64,000 nucleotides of DNA from a bacterium (GCA_028282845.1 JANQGY010000019.1:1-64000); one strand, 5' to 3'; shown: positions 35,748-46,114, counted from the stretch's first letter. A program made the numbers and translations. Notes: generated from the letters alone by a model not told the origin.

Positions 35748-36671
35748 CTATATAGAGAATAAACTGTAAATAAAGGTAAAATATCCGAGTACTAAAAGCA
35801 ACGAATAGATTCTTGAGAGAGGTTGTTTGACTAAACCAAGCGGGATCAGCACGATTCCGAACACCATCATAACCGGAATTTCGAGTGAGAATATTGCACC
35901 CGAACTGACAATCGGTTTGATCATTCCAACTATTCCAACCACCGATAATACATTAAATAGATTTGAACCGATAATATTCCCGACTGATATTGCGTGCTGC
36001 TTCTTAAAGGAAGCTACAATACAAGTTGATAATTCCGGTAAAGATGTTCCTAACGCCACGACCGACATCCCAATTACCATCTCACTCACTCCGATAATTC
36101 TTGCCAGTTCCACGGCTCCGTCAACGAACATTCCCGATCCATAATACAATCCAATCACGCCGATAGTAAACAAAATAATTCCCATGCTTATATTTTTTAA
36201 AGGGGAATCAGTTTCAATTTCCACAATGCGTTTAAATTTTATTAACGATATTAAATATATAACAATTCCCGAAAATAATATTAATCCTTCCAACCGATTG
36301 ATTACACCATCAGTTAAGAAACCGATAAAAAACACACTTACGACCAAATAATAATATAAATCGCGTTTAACGCGCTGATAATGAATTGAAATCGGAAAAA
36401 TCAATGAACTGAGCCCAAGCACCAAACCGACATTGGCTATATTGGAACCGATCACGTTACCAATCGCAATTGATGCGGAATCGGACAGAACAGCATTCAC
36501 ACTAATAACAAGTTCAGGCAATGAAGTTCCAAAAGCGACTACGGTCAGACCAATTACCAATGAGGAAATTTTTAAGCGCTGAGCAAAATAAACAGCACTT
36601 TTAACAAGCCAATCAGCACCAAGGAACAAGAAAATTGAACCGAAAAATAAATATAAAAGGCTCATGAGCAT
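35748..36671 (-). CDS. Calcium/sodium exchanger of the CaCA family
   Basis: 307 residues, about ten membrane helices in two inverted halves. Each half carries an alpha-repeat: GNVIGSNIANVGLVLG in the first and GNIIGSNLFNVLSVVG in the second, along with VVAFGTSLPEL and VVALGTSLPEL. These acidic and polar residues bind the cations. Bacterial members exchange Ca2+ or K+/Na+. The start overlaps the nadD stop (TAATG). Confidence 0.9.
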   Translation of the reverse strand: MLMSLLYLFFGSIFLFLGADWLVKSAVYFAQRLKISSLVIGLTVVAFGTSLPELVISVNAVLSDSASIAIGNVIGSNIANVGLVLGLSSLIFPISIHYQRVKRDLYYYLVVSVFFIGFLTDGVINRLEGLILFSGIVIYLISLIKFKRIVEIETDSPLKNISMGIILFTIGVIGLYYGSGMFVDGAVELARIIGVSEMVIGMSVVALGTSLPELSTCIVASFKKQHAISVGNIIGSNLFNVLSVVGIVGMIKPIVSSGAIFSLEIPVMMVFGIVLIPLGLVKQPLSRIYSLLLVLGYFTFIYSLFSI

Positions 36672-37255
36672 TATAAATAAAGAGAATTATCGTTTATAAA
36701 TTCCCAAACCGGCTGAGTTACCATATAACGAATTGTTTTATTTTCGCGCCAACGTTTGCGGATCTTGGTTGACGAAAGTTCAAATCTCGGAATACTCGCA
36801 AACTGAATTTTGCTTAATATCCAATTCGGAACCGAGCTTGGATTGAATCCCGGTCGCACCGCGATTATTACACGGCTTTCATCAAGAATTGCTTCCGGTT
36901 CATGCCATTTCGGGAAAGTCCTAAGAATATCACTACCGATTAAAAAATATAATTCATCTCTGCTTAATTGCTGTTTTTCTTTTAAATATCTTATGGTATC
37001 AATCGAGTAAGATATACCGCCTCTTTTTATCTCAACATCGGAAATCTCAAAATGCGGATTACCGGCCACAGCACTTTCTAACATTTTAATACGATGCTCA
37101 ACTGATGAGGTAACACCTTTGGCTTTATGCGGATTTTGGTAAGCAGGAACAAATATGATTTTATCAAAATTTTCTTCTTCACAAATCGTTTGCGCAATTA
37201 ATAGATGTCCAATATGCGGCGGATCAAATGTTCCGCCAAAAATACATTTCTTCAC
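36671..37255 (-). CDS. nadD: Nicotinate-nucleotide adenylyltransferase
   Basis: 194 residues. FGGTFDPPHIGHLLIAQ carries the HxGH motif, and the C-terminal SSTKIRKRW is the ISSTxIR motif. It adenylates nicotinate mononucleotide in NAD synthesis. Four-base overlap with bamD suggests one operon with the exchanger. Confidence 0.95.
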   Translation of the reverse strand: MKKCIFGGTFDPPHIGHLLIAQTICEEENFDKIIFVPAYQNPHKAKGVTSSVEHRIKMLESAVAGNPHFEISDVEIKRGGISYSIDTIRYLKEKQQLSRDELYFLIGSDILRTFPKWHEPEAILDESRVIIAVRPGFNPSSVPNWILSKIQFASIPRFELSSTKIRKRWRENKTIRYMVTQPVWEFINDNSLYL

Positions 37256-38022
37256 TTGTTCTCACTTTTTATGGATTCTAACAATTGTTCAACCATTTTT
37301 TTAACATCTGCGGAAACTATTTTATAAGAATTTTCATCGTAATGATTTTGCGCATCGGTATAGTTTTTCATAAATATATGCGATCGTATGATTCCTATAT
37401 GTGCCTGCTCGGCATAATCGGTATCATAATATCTTGCCAACAGATCTTCAAAGGTAATAATTGCCGAATCATAAACTAATAGCTTTAAATAGAGTTGCCC
37501 GGAATTATATAATTTTAAAGCTAATTTATTTCTCAGATTTTTGATTGTTTCTTTTGCGTCATCATTATATTCGGAATTAGGATATTCGTCAATAAATTCC
37601 TGCAATTTTTGTAATGCTTTATCGGTACTAGCCTGATCATGATAATATTTCGGTGATTCGGCTACGTATGCTTCACATATTCTCCATCTTGCCTTCTCTA
37701 CATATTCACTGTATTTCATGCTTCTTGTCAATCTTTCATACTCGGAAATAGCAAGCAAATATTCTTTATTCTCAAAAAATGCTTCTGCCAAATGAAACTG
37801 CGCATCATCGCCAAGCTCGGTGTGTGAGCCACTCAGGATAACAATCTGAAATTCCTGTTGCGCATTATAATACTTTCCTTTTTCCATATATTCCAAACCG
37901 CGGTCAAAGCGTTCCTGTAACGGCAGGTTCAATTGCGGTTTTTTCCCGGCACATCCTGTAAAAATAATCATACTTATAGAAATTAATATTCCGAGTTTAG
38001 CTAATCGCCTTACAATTCCCAT
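37252..38022 (-). CDS. bamD: Outer-membrane assembly lipoprotein BamD
   Basis: 256 residues with a lipobox (IIFTGC, Cys24) and TPR repeats: ERFDRGLEYMEKGKYYNAQQ, DDAQFHLAEAFFENKEYLLA and YNSGQLYLKLLVYDSAIITF. BamD is the essential accessory lipoprotein of the Bam machine that inserts outer-membrane barrels. It overlaps nadD and the DUF5683-like gene by a few bases. Confidence 0.88.
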   Translation of the reverse strand: MGIVRRLAKLGILISISMIIFTGCAGKKPQLNLPLQERFDRGLEYMEKGKYYNAQQEFQIVILSGSHTELGDDAQFHLAEAFFENKEYLLAISEYERLTRSMKYSEYVEKARWRICEAYVAESPKYYHDQASTDKALQKLQEFIDEYPNSEYNDDAKETIKNLRNKLALKLYNSGQLYLKLLVYDSAIITFEDLLARYYDTDYAEQAHIGIIRSHIFMKNYTDAQNHYDENSYKIVSADVKKMVEQLLESIKSENK

Positions 38023-38876
38023 TCAACTACTAATCCTTTTATTACATATTTTTGATTTATCTGTTGTGTAACGTCCAATCTATAAGATAGTTCTTTTTTA
38101 TTATTCGTGTTCCACAAAGCATCCAAAGCACTGAAAATGTGGTTAAATACCACTACTGTGATGGCAAACTTAGCATTTCTATAAAGAATATTACTATCAT
38201 TACGTAAATCAAGATAGTGCTTTTTATTTGGTGTCATCACAATTAATTCTGTACCGCCTCCGGCGATATCCTTCTTTTCAATTCGCCAATCAGTCAGGGC
38301 ATCATCCCAACCGGCAACAAATTGGTCATATTTACCAATTCCCTCGTAAAAATCCCAATCGCGAACTTCAACATATTCCGTATTCGGATTGTCGTCTAAT
38401 ATATCCGATGATTCATATTTGCCATTGACAATTATGGTAATATGGTGTGATCCGTCAATTATAATATCATCAACACTCGGATAGCCATTAGACTGAATTG
38501 TGCTCAATAATGTGGCGGAAGTGTTTACCCAACGGTTCATTTCCCAACGATCGTCAGCCCAACGCTTATATTCTTTAGTGATGTCGTCCGCTTGCTTTGT
38601 CCAAGCTAAATATCCGGCAATTCCGGCAACTTCTACAGTTGCGAATAATGCTGTTTTCCAAATTGGTGAATTGTTCATTATCTGTCCGAGTCCCGGGATT
38701 GCTAACGATGCCAACATCGGTTTTAAGTTAATATTTTTATCATTTACGACAACCGATTCATGAGATTCGTTGGATAATGAATTCAAATTGATTTTCACGG
38801 CAAATCGTTCAATATAATTGTCTTCACCAAGGACAAAAGAAAAAAGGAATAAAGTTGTGAACAAATATTTTTGCAC
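38010..38876 (-). CDS. DUF5683-like membrane protein
   Basis: The proposed GTG start gives 289 residues with a signal-like segment (FTTLFLFSFVLG). A domain containing MLASLAIPGLGQIMNNSPIWKTALF and AGYLAWTKQADDITKEYKRW follows. This pattern is typical of DUF5683 proteins of FCB bacteria. A second hydrophobic stretch sits near the end (AKFAITVVVFNHIFSALDALW). An earlier ATG would overlap the previous gene deeply, so the GTG one base past that gene's stop is preferred. Function unknown. Confidence 0.65.
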   Translation of the reverse strand: MQKYLFTTLFLFSFVLGEDNYIERFAVKINLNSLSNESHESVVVNDKNINLKPMLASLAIPGLGQIMNNSPIWKTALFATVEVAGIAGYLAWTKQADDITKEYKRWADDRWEMNRWVNTSATLLSTIQSNGYPSVDDIIIDGSHHITIIVNGKYESSDILDDNPNTEYVEVRDWDFYEGIGKYDQFVAGWDDALTDWRIEKKDIAGGGTELIVMTPNKKHYLDLRNDSNILYRNAKFAITVVVFNHIFSALDALWNTNNKKELSYRLDVTQQINQKYVIKGLVVEWEL

Positions 38877-38877
38877 T

Positions 38878-41790
38878 TTAAAATCCAAATAATATTGAAA
38901 AATAATATCTGTTTTCACCGCCATATTCCAAAATTTCGTCTTCTGTCTCCAATTCAAATTCGGTAAGTCCGCGGTGTACTTCTAATCCGATCGCTGTTGG
39001 GTAATTATAAAACGAAAATCCGTTTAACCTGAATTGCAGCCCCATGGATTGTTTAAGATCAAAATTATCCGTCCAGGTATCACCTGCTTGATATTCTAAT
39101 CCAATTGTCGCATTTTGCCAGATTGTCCAACCGATGGGAATGTGATTTAATCTTAACACAGGAATTCTGAATGAGATTTCAGAATAAATTGTATTTGTCC
39201 CCTCGAAGCTATAATAGGGATAGCCTTGTATTCCATCCATCCCCCCTCCAAAATAATAGAAAAAGGAATCAACATCTTTGTTGGATATCCAACCGCCTTT
39301 AGCAGAAATGCCTAATGTCCATCGCTTGGCAGGATAGATATTAAAATAATAAGCACCGTTCATATTGATCGAAAGATAATTATTCGGTTCAAAATCTTCC
39401 ACCAAAGTACCGGAATCCGATAAATTTAATCCTTCAATGAAATCATTCTTTTCATAATTAATTTCGGTAAATAATTTGAATCCCTCCGACGGATTGATAT
39501 TCCGGTCAAAGGTAATCTTGGTGAAATCAATTCCATATTTTATTCCGGTTGAGAACCCACGAAAATAATCATAGGCATACCCGGACTGCAGATTTACAGC
39601 ATCAACATTTTGTTTTATGAAAGCACGATACCTTTGCCATTTGCTGTAAAACTCAAGCGGTTCTGAACCGAAGATCGGAAATTGCAATCCAAACTGCATC
39701 AGGACAAACCGGAATTTCAATTTATCATCAATTTCATAAACCGAATACTTACTTTGATCAATAGTATTACGCGTTGAATACATGAAACCGGTATAAATAG
39801 TAGGATATAATTTTCGGTACGTTAGATTAAATCCAAAGTCCGTATCTTTATCAAAATTAATTGTCATACCGCCGCTCAATGATAGTTTATCCAATATTTC
39901 ACTTGAATAAAAATAAAGTCCGGGCTTGATTGTCCCATAATCAATCATAATGCGCGGTATAATGAACATCTGCGCGAAATTATCGCGATATTTTATAGCG
40001 GGATCGCTATTTATTCTATTGACCGGTTTATCAAAATCCCGATGTTCTACATCAACGCTGTCAGCAGTTATTGCATAAGCTGAGTCAAGCAGTGCAATTT
40101 TATATCCGCCATCATCGTAGAGCGAAAATACGATTTGTCCGCTATCGTTTACGTCGGGCATGAAGGCACCGCCGCTAACATTGGTCAAATATACCTGCTC
40201 ACTTTCGCTAAAAAGGTTGAAAATACCATTTTTATCGTTCGAATAAATTATTGACCCGTCGTTGGTAATGCATATATCACGTTCATCAATATTAGCTGAA
40301 GCAGCTATATCATAATACTCAAAACTACTTAAATCAATGCCGGCAATATTTCTGAAATGATGTTGTGTATAATCGAATAAAATTAGTTCATTGGTTCTAT
40401 CATAATACAAATTATGCAGGATTCTACTATCCGGAAAATCAATCAGCTTTTCAATATTGTCATTTTCAATCGAATATAAAAAAATACTTTGCTTGCCGCG
40501 TTGCATCGCTACATAAGCAATACAATTTTTAGTTTCGATAAAGATCGGCGATGTCACGCGAGCTGCTCTTGTGAGCCGTATTTCTTCCTGATCTACAAAA
40601 TTATAACTATACAAGTCAAAGTACCTATACCCGTTGACATCGGGCCTTAGCGGTTTTTTACTATAATAAATTACACCATCTTGGTGCCCCCAAGTTGCGG
40701 CATAACTGATATTGTGAGCAATTTTTTCTTCCTGCCCGGAATCAATATCATAAATAAATAGATCGGTTTGAGAAAAAAAATCATTATCCTTATTGGAAAT
40801 ATAAGCAATTTTTTTTCCGTCATTCGACCATTTGGGATATAGGTTTGCTGTGCCACTATTACTTAAAATATCAATATTATCTTGATTTGCTTGCAAAGTA
40901 TCAATCTGTTCTTCATAGATTATTTTAATATCATGGTAAAATTGTTCATATAATTCTTTGCCGTTCAATCCGGTAATTTTTTCAAGTATTTTATCAATTG
41001 AGTAATTGAGGGGTTTTGACAGTTCGCTCATTATTTTGCTTAGCACTTCAGCACCAAATTGATCAACGATAAAATTAACAAAAGCATAGCCGGTATTGTA
41101 AACCGATTCATTCCCGATACCGCATTTTCCAAAGGTGTTCAGCTCTGCAATGGTCAGCATATTGTCATGTAGAACGCGGTCCCTCAGCAACATGTCGCGA
41201 TGCGAATCCCAATTATCCCAGTTAGCATCTTGATACATGAATTGGGCGGTTCCTTCAGCCAACCACGGTGGAACAGCTACACCGGGGACAGGATAACTCA
41301 CCACCGAGTTGGGATAGCCATACAATACATTTTGACGCGTTTCCTCCTCATATCCGATCCATTGAAAATAGGCTCCGGGGAAGGTTCGGCCGGCTTTCAT
41401 TGCCTTTTGAATTGATATGATATGAACAAATTCATGGGTCAATACATTCTCTAACCACTTGCGTGATCCGCGCAAAGCGATGTCCAACGGTGAAGCCCAA
41501 ATCACAATCTTATTATCATAATAATAGGCTATTCCATTGGCAACATCCTCAGTATCAGTAAAAATTATATGCGTTTTTTCAGTTGGCTCAAATTGATATA
41601 ATTCAGTTACCGGCGGATAAATCTCTTCCAAAATACCGGATGCTTCGCGTGCTAGTATTTCAGTATCATCGTAAAAATGAATCTTAAAATGCTCGGTTTC
41701 GATAGTCTGCCAGTCAATTTCAGGATGGTTATATAAACCTTGTGCATTTAAACAAAATGGCACTAAAAATAATATTAAGTAATACCTCAA
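38878..41790 (-). CDS. Secreted peptidase-MA-like/TolB-propeller/beta-barrel fusion
   Basis: 970 residues with a signal peptide. The N-terminal third is a gluzincin-like peptidase: HEFVH (119-123) and WLAEG with Glu179. The middle has TolB-like propeller repeats (WSNDGKKIAYISN and DIDSGQEEKI). The last third is a membrane barrel (FGFNLTYRKLYPTIYTGF, GIKYGIDFTKITFDRN) ending YYFSILFGF. This joins a protease, a propeller and a barrel in one outer-membrane protein. Related three-part proteins occur in FCB genomes. Four-base overlap with the M6-like gene suggests coexpression. Substrate unknown. Confidence 0.75.
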   Translation of the reverse strand: MRYYLILFLVPFCLNAQGLYNHPEIDWQTIETEHFKIHFYDDTEILAREASGILEEIYPPVTELYQFEPTEKTHIIFTDTEDVANGIAYYYDNKIVIWASPLDIALRGSRKWLENVLTHEFVHIISIQKAMKAGRTFPGAYFQWIGYEEETRQNVLYGYPNSVVSYPVPGVAVPPWLAEGTAQFMYQDANWDNWDSHRDMLLRDRVLHDNMLTIAELNTFGKCGIGNESVYNTGYAFVNFIVDQFGAEVLSKIMSELSKPLNYSIDKILEKITGLNGKELYEQFYHDIKIIYEEQIDTLQANQDNIDILSNSGTANLYPKWSNDGKKIAYISNKDNDFFSQTDLFIYDIDSGQEEKIAHNISYAATWGHQDGVIYYSKKPLRPDVNGYRYFDLYSYNFVDQEEIRLTRAARVTSPIFIETKNCIAYVAMQRGKQSIFLYSIENDNIEKLIDFPDSRILHNLYYDRTNELILFDYTQHHFRNIAGIDLSSFEYYDIAASANIDERDICITNDGSIIYSNDKNGIFNLFSESEQVYLTNVSGGAFMPDVNDSGQIVFSLYDDGGYKIALLDSAYAITADSVDVEHRDFDKPVNRINSDPAIKYRDNFAQMFIIPRIMIDYGTIKPGLYFYSSEILDKLSLSGGMTINFDKDTDFGFNLTYRKLYPTIYTGFMYSTRNTIDQSKYSVYEIDDKLKFRFVLMQFGLQFPIFGSEPLEFYSKWQRYRAFIKQNVDAVNLQSGYAYDYFRGFSTGIKYGIDFTKITFDRNINPSEGFKLFTEINYEKNDFIEGLNLSDSGTLVEDFEPNNYLSINMNGAYYFNIYPAKRWTLGISAKGGWISNKDVDSFFYYFGGGMDGIQGYPYYSFEGTNTIYSEISFRIPVLRLNHIPIGWTIWQNATIGLEYQAGDTWTDNFDLKQSMGLQFRLNGFSFYNYPTAIGLEVHRGLTEFELETEDEILEYGGENRYYFSILFGF

Positions 41791-44570
41791 TGGATTACCC
41801 CAACTTTTAATATTATTGATTCTTCTATTCCATTTTTTATCGCTTGTAATTTCAACAAATATACACCGGCATTAATCTTGGAAACATCCCATTCCACTTC
41901 CCATACACCATTAACTATATCAATATCTTCAATGATTTCATCTACAAAATAACCGGCCGCATCATATATTTTAATTTCAACCTTAGAAGCCGAATAATTG
42001 TACACTCGTATTTTTGCCTTATTATTTCTGACCGGATTAGGATATATATATGTTTTCTTTTTATCAATTAATTTATTCTGCTCATTTATTTCAGCAGAAT
42101 AATTGATCCTGATTGTTATCGAGTTATATTCATCTCCGAAATAAGTAGTCCATTCATTGCCATTATTCTCGTTTAATTTATCAAATACCCAAATATTTGT
42201 TTCGGTTACGACGGTATTTTTACCATCATAATTACCCAACATAATCAATTCGCTATTTTTGTTGCCACTTAAATAATATTGTCGTTCACCTTTATTATTC
42301 AAGATTATTAGGTTACCGACGGCATTCTTAAATATGATTTCAGGATAATCGTCTCCAAAAATATCTTTGGCTAATATCGGCGCAACTGCTTCGTAATCAA
42401 TTGGAAATCCGGTAGCAGGCGTGTAGTTCTGATTAAATGCGTAAAGTTTGCCATCATCATCAGTTGCCAATACTTCAATCTCTCCGTCAAGATCAATATC
42501 AATTGCAGATATATATTGAAATTTTACTTCATTGAGATAAATCGGCTGATCCCCAATCTTCAATCCGCCATCAGCAAAGACAACTACCTCAACATTTTTA
42601 CCTGTCTTATCTTTCACCAAATAAATACTGTCAAATTTTTCAATTATTTTAATTCCTGAATCGCTCTCATTTCCGCTAATATGTGAAATTGCATGATAGT
42701 CATTTTGTATTTGCTCGGTTCTACTCAAATCCATCTGATCATTTAATTCAAACCATGCTATTTTGAGCGAATCACCGACTTCAGATAAAACCACTAACTT
42801 ATTTTGATCGTTCTCTTTTGTGAACGTAAAATAATTTTTCTCAGACGGTAAATGATAAAAATTATGCCTGATCTTTGCATCCGACCGTGACCACCACAAT
42901 GTGTCTTTGCCACCAATAATTTCACTTTCGCCATCCGCATCCAAATCTACTTGATAAATGATAGACAAAGCATTATCAGGAAAACCATCCAATGTTAAAT
43001 TATTGGAAATGCTGATTAGTACTGTATCGGAAGCAATTCCGATATTACTAATGCTCAAGTTGGAATTTGATCCTCGATTAGAATTGGTATTGGGAAAAGT
43101 AAATGGACTAAACTCGATTGCATCATTATTATTTTTATTGGCTGCTTCATATTCCAAATTGCCCGAATACCACAGGTCGAAAATCTCACCACGCGAAGGA
43201 TCTCGGAAAAGTGCCGTGCTCACGTATCCGATGTCCTGAGATCCGCCGGCTTCCTCTAAATCAACGCCCTTGTACTTGAGATCATTATTTATAGACTTTG
43301 TGCCAATATTGTCAGTGATTACATTGTCGTCAATATGCCAAATCAACAAGCCTGAACCGGGTAATCCGATATCGTAATCGGGAACCGATAAAATTACACC
43401 GTTATGATCAACTTCAACACCAATCGAATCAAAAATGAAATTTATGACGTTTGGGATAGTATCCACTCTATTATAAACAGCTAATTGAGCGGAATCAAGA
43501 TTAACATTGTTTCTGAACCAATTCGTCCGATTCTCAATTAGGAAATATTCGTTTTCATTTATGTCAATTCTAAGAACTTTACCTGCCGGTTGTGATTCCA
43601 CTATCACCTCTTCATCCGGTATAATAACTTCAACTTTCTCCCAATCCATCAAAATTCTGCTCCAGGCGGTTGGCAAAGCGGGAATTACACCATGCCCATT
43701 ATTTGAACCTTGATCGAGTAATCCAAATACACCGACACCACTCAATCCATTTTCTGTATTCCATAATGGCGGTAAACCGATTGCCTGTCCAATCAGCATA
43801 GCGAAGGTCCCGGTTAATCCATATTGGTATTGACAAATATTTTGAGTTCCGTTACGCTGATAATTCTCAACAAATTCCGGATAAAAAATATGATTCTGTG
43901 TTTCCGGCAGAATAATGCCCTGTTCTATTACATTATTCCCAACCACTATTCCGGTGCTACCGGTAGATTTCTGAATCATGGAATTATCAATAAATGTCGA
44001 AGGAATATCTTCGGGTGTAATATCGAGATCAATCTTAAAATCCTGACTTATCCCGGCATGAAACACAACAACAATATCATATTTGTCAAAATCAATATTA
44101 TCAATCCGGTATGCTGCATTAACAGCATCTACAAGTAGTTCAACAATTCTTTCTTCATGTAGTTTAGTTTTTTCGTCATCTTCGAGGTCGGCAGATAGAG
44201 GATGATAATAACCCATTTCATTCGGCATTTGATAAGCCTGATTTAATTCTAATGGATATACAATGGAATTAGTCAGATCAATACCAAAATTTTGTTCCGA
44301 GATAGTACGGTAATAATTATCAACCGCTTTGATCTGAGATTCAAAATAATTTCGATCATGCGGTGGTGGATCAATTGTATATTTGCCGCAATGCTCATCT
44401 AAAATATTTAATAAAAAACTGCCATCACCGGAAGTACCCTCATTATCATCAACCGGAAACTCTACTCTGATTGCCAATATTTTTAATTCAGTTGGGACAG
44501 CACTGACGAGCAAGGAAACGGTGCATAACAAGATAGCAATAATTATCCTGTAAGTACGACCGTACATCAA
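41787..44570 (-). CDS. Secreted M6-peptidase-like protein with type IX sorting domain
   Basis: 927 residues. Signal peptide, then an M6 (immune inhibitor A)-like region: NYFESQIKAVDNYYRTISEQ, YDIVVVFHAG and IGLPPLWNTENGLSGVGVFGLLDQGS. At the expected zinc site HExxH the sequence is MLIGQ (258-262), so protease activity is unlikely. Later sections have FG-GAP/VCBS-like repeats (IDIDLDGEIEVLATDDDG). The C-terminus (YIYPNPVRNNKAKIRVYN, EIKIYDAAG, INAGVYLLKLQ) matches a type IX-type A sorting domain, so it should be secreted and attached to the surface. Confidence 0.85.
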   Translation of the reverse strand: MMYGRTYRIIIAILLCTVSLLVSAVPTELKILAIRVEFPVDDNEGTSGDGSFLLNILDEHCGKYTIDPPPHDRNYFESQIKAVDNYYRTISEQNFGIDLTNSIVYPLELNQAYQMPNEMGYYHPLSADLEDDEKTKLHEERIVELLVDAVNAAYRIDNIDFDKYDIVVVFHAGISQDFKIDLDITPEDIPSTFIDNSMIQKSTGSTGIVVGNNVIEQGIILPETQNHIFYPEFVENYQRNGTQNICQYQYGLTGTFAMLIGQAIGLPPLWNTENGLSGVGVFGLLDQGSNNGHGVIPALPTAWSRILMDWEKVEVIIPDEEVIVESQPAGKVLRIDINENEYFLIENRTNWFRNNVNLDSAQLAVYNRVDTIPNVINFIFDSIGVEVDHNGVILSVPDYDIGLPGSGLLIWHIDDNVITDNIGTKSINNDLKYKGVDLEEAGGSQDIGYVSTALFRDPSRGEIFDLWYSGNLEYEAANKNNNDAIEFSPFTFPNTNSNRGSNSNLSISNIGIASDTVLISISNNLTLDGFPDNALSIIYQVDLDADGESEIIGGKDTLWWSRSDAKIRHNFYHLPSEKNYFTFTKENDQNKLVVLSEVGDSLKIAWFELNDQMDLSRTEQIQNDYHAISHISGNESDSGIKIIEKFDSIYLVKDKTGKNVEVVVFADGGLKIGDQPIYLNEVKFQYISAIDIDLDGEIEVLATDDDGKLYAFNQNYTPATGFPIDYEAVAPILAKDIFGDDYPEIIFKNAVGNLIILNNKGERQYYLSGNKNSELIMLGNYDGKNTVVTETNIWVFDKLNENNGNEWTTYFGDEYNSITIRINYSAEINEQNKLIDKKKTYIYPNPVRNNKAKIRVYNYSASKVEIKIYDAAGYFVDEIIEDIDIVNGVWEVEWDVSKINAGVYLLKLQAIKNGIEESIILKVGVIH

Positions 44571-44599
44571 TTTGAAATGTCTATTTTATAAATCTTGTA

Positions 44600-45925
44600 T
44601 TAAAAAGCCCAATTCAGAGAAAAGCGCATGGTATTTTCCAAGGGATGTCCCGCTTCTCCGAAAGTATAACTGAAATCAAAACCGTAACCGCCGTACCTTA
44701 ATCCGATTCCCATTGTTGGATTGTGTATTTTACCTTCATAATCGTAAATATAACCTAAGCGAATTGCGAACACATTGGCATACCAGTATTCTAATCCGAA
44801 ATTATGTTCAAACTGTCTCAGTTCATTTTTAATTGTGCGCTCATCACCGCTGCCAACTTCCTTTTGTCCATACTCATTATATTTTCCGCCTTCCGATTCC
44901 ACCATCTCACCTTCATCGGCATCAATTTTTCCGTTACCGTTATTATCAATCCAATCATATCCTCCGATAATACCATCGGATAGATTACCGGACGGTGCTC
45001 TATCAATGTCACCTCCCAATGTCCAATCGTCAAACCAAGAAGTAAATATAGCTTTCCATAGCGGATCGGTATGCGCGGTCTCTTGTTTACCGTCTTTATT
45101 ATAACCGCCGTTTGTTGCATTACCATCCTCATCGTATCCACCAATAATACCATCACCGTCCCAATCCATATCCGGATAGGAAGCAACCAATAATTTATTG
45201 ACATCCCATACTAAGGTTAACTTGTTGTATTCGGTATTAACGACATTATAATTCAATCCTAATGTAAAATTAGTGGGCTGTGGATCGGCTTGGGCGGCGT
45301 CAATAAACGAAACTTTGGGACCAATATTGGTAATGGTCAAGCCCATAGTCATGCGCGGCAAAATAAACTCTTTTTTCATATAACCGAGGTCAAATCCAAA
45401 ATCCGTTGAGCTTCCTTTACCTTCCTCACTACCGGCGCCCTGATCGGTCAAATGCTGATGGAATACTTTGGCATTAATACCAAAAGCGGATCGCTCATTT
45501 AATTTTGTACTGTAAGAAAGATTAAACGCAAACATATAACTTGAAAATTCGCCAAGCGGTGTACCAACTTCATCCGTTCTAGTTTGCTCACCTAAATTCA
45601 AATATATTAAATGACCCCCAACAGTGCCAATATTTGGGATTGATCTTCTTGCAGCAAAAAAATCATAAGCCATATCATCAGCAAGGTTTGGCAACCAATT
45701 TACGTGCATCAATGCAAGTTCGGTACCTTCAAGAAATCCGAGACCGGCCGGATTCCAATAACTTGCATAGGCGTCATCGGCTAAACCGACATGCGCCTCA
45801 CCCATACCACCGGCACGGGCACTCGGGGCAATTAGCAGAAAGATTGATCCGGCTTCACTTTGTGCAAAACCTAACGTACTAAAGGACATGATTATTGTTA
45901 AGATTATGACAATAAAACGCTTCAT
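44600..45925 (-). CDS. PorV/PorQ-family outer-membrane protein with calcium-loop insertions
   Basis: 441 residues with signal peptide. SARAGGMGEAHVGLADDAY and WNPAGLGFLEGTELALMHVNW mark the PorV/PorQ family. PorV acts in type IX secretion, receiving cargo at the outer membrane. Unusual insertions carry DWDGDGIIGGYD (254-265) and a canonical EF-hand loop DNNGNGKIDADE (327-338), with DGIIGGYD occurring twice. A type IX-sorted protein gene lies next to it, which suits a secretion role. The rest of the machine is not in the window. Confidence 0.85.
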   Translation of the reverse strand: MKRFIVIILTIIMSFSTLGFAQSEAGSIFLLIAPSARAGGMGEAHVGLADDAYASYWNPAGLGFLEGTELALMHVNWLPNLADDMAYDFFAARRSIPNIGTVGGHLIYLNLGEQTRTDEVGTPLGEFSSYMFAFNLSYSTKLNERSAFGINAKVFHQHLTDQGAGSEEGKGSSTDFGFDLGYMKKEFILPRMTMGLTITNIGPKVSFIDAAQADPQPTNFTLGLNYNVVNTEYNKLTLVWDVNKLLVASYPDMDWDGDGIIGGYDEDGNATNGGYNKDGKQETAHTDPLWKAIFTSWFDDWTLGGDIDRAPSGNLSDGIIGGYDWIDNNGNGKIDADEGEMVESEGGKYNEYGQKEVGSGDERTIKNELRQFEHNFGLEYWYANVFAIRLGYIYDYEGKIHNPTMGIGLRYGGYGFDFSYTFGEAGHPLENTMRFSLNWAF

Positions 45926-46114
45926 GCTGAACTCCTTAATAAATTATCTAAATATTTCGTTTAAAAAATAATAGCGTTTTAAGTATAGATATGTCCTTTT
46001 TAGTTGAACAAATATATATAGTTATAATAATCGGTAGCAAGAATTGTTTCAAATAATGTAATAGGACTTTTTCCATAATAGTATTTAATATTTATTGTAT
46101 CAAAAACAACTAGT

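Noticed and set aside
44775-45204. Reading frames on both strands inside the PorV-like gene
   Set aside because: They lie wholly within the better-supported gene and show no domain pattern.
46004-46028. Sigma-70-like promoter TTGAAC/TATAAT before the propeller lipoprotein
   Set aside because: The spacing is only 13 bases, too short for such a promoter.
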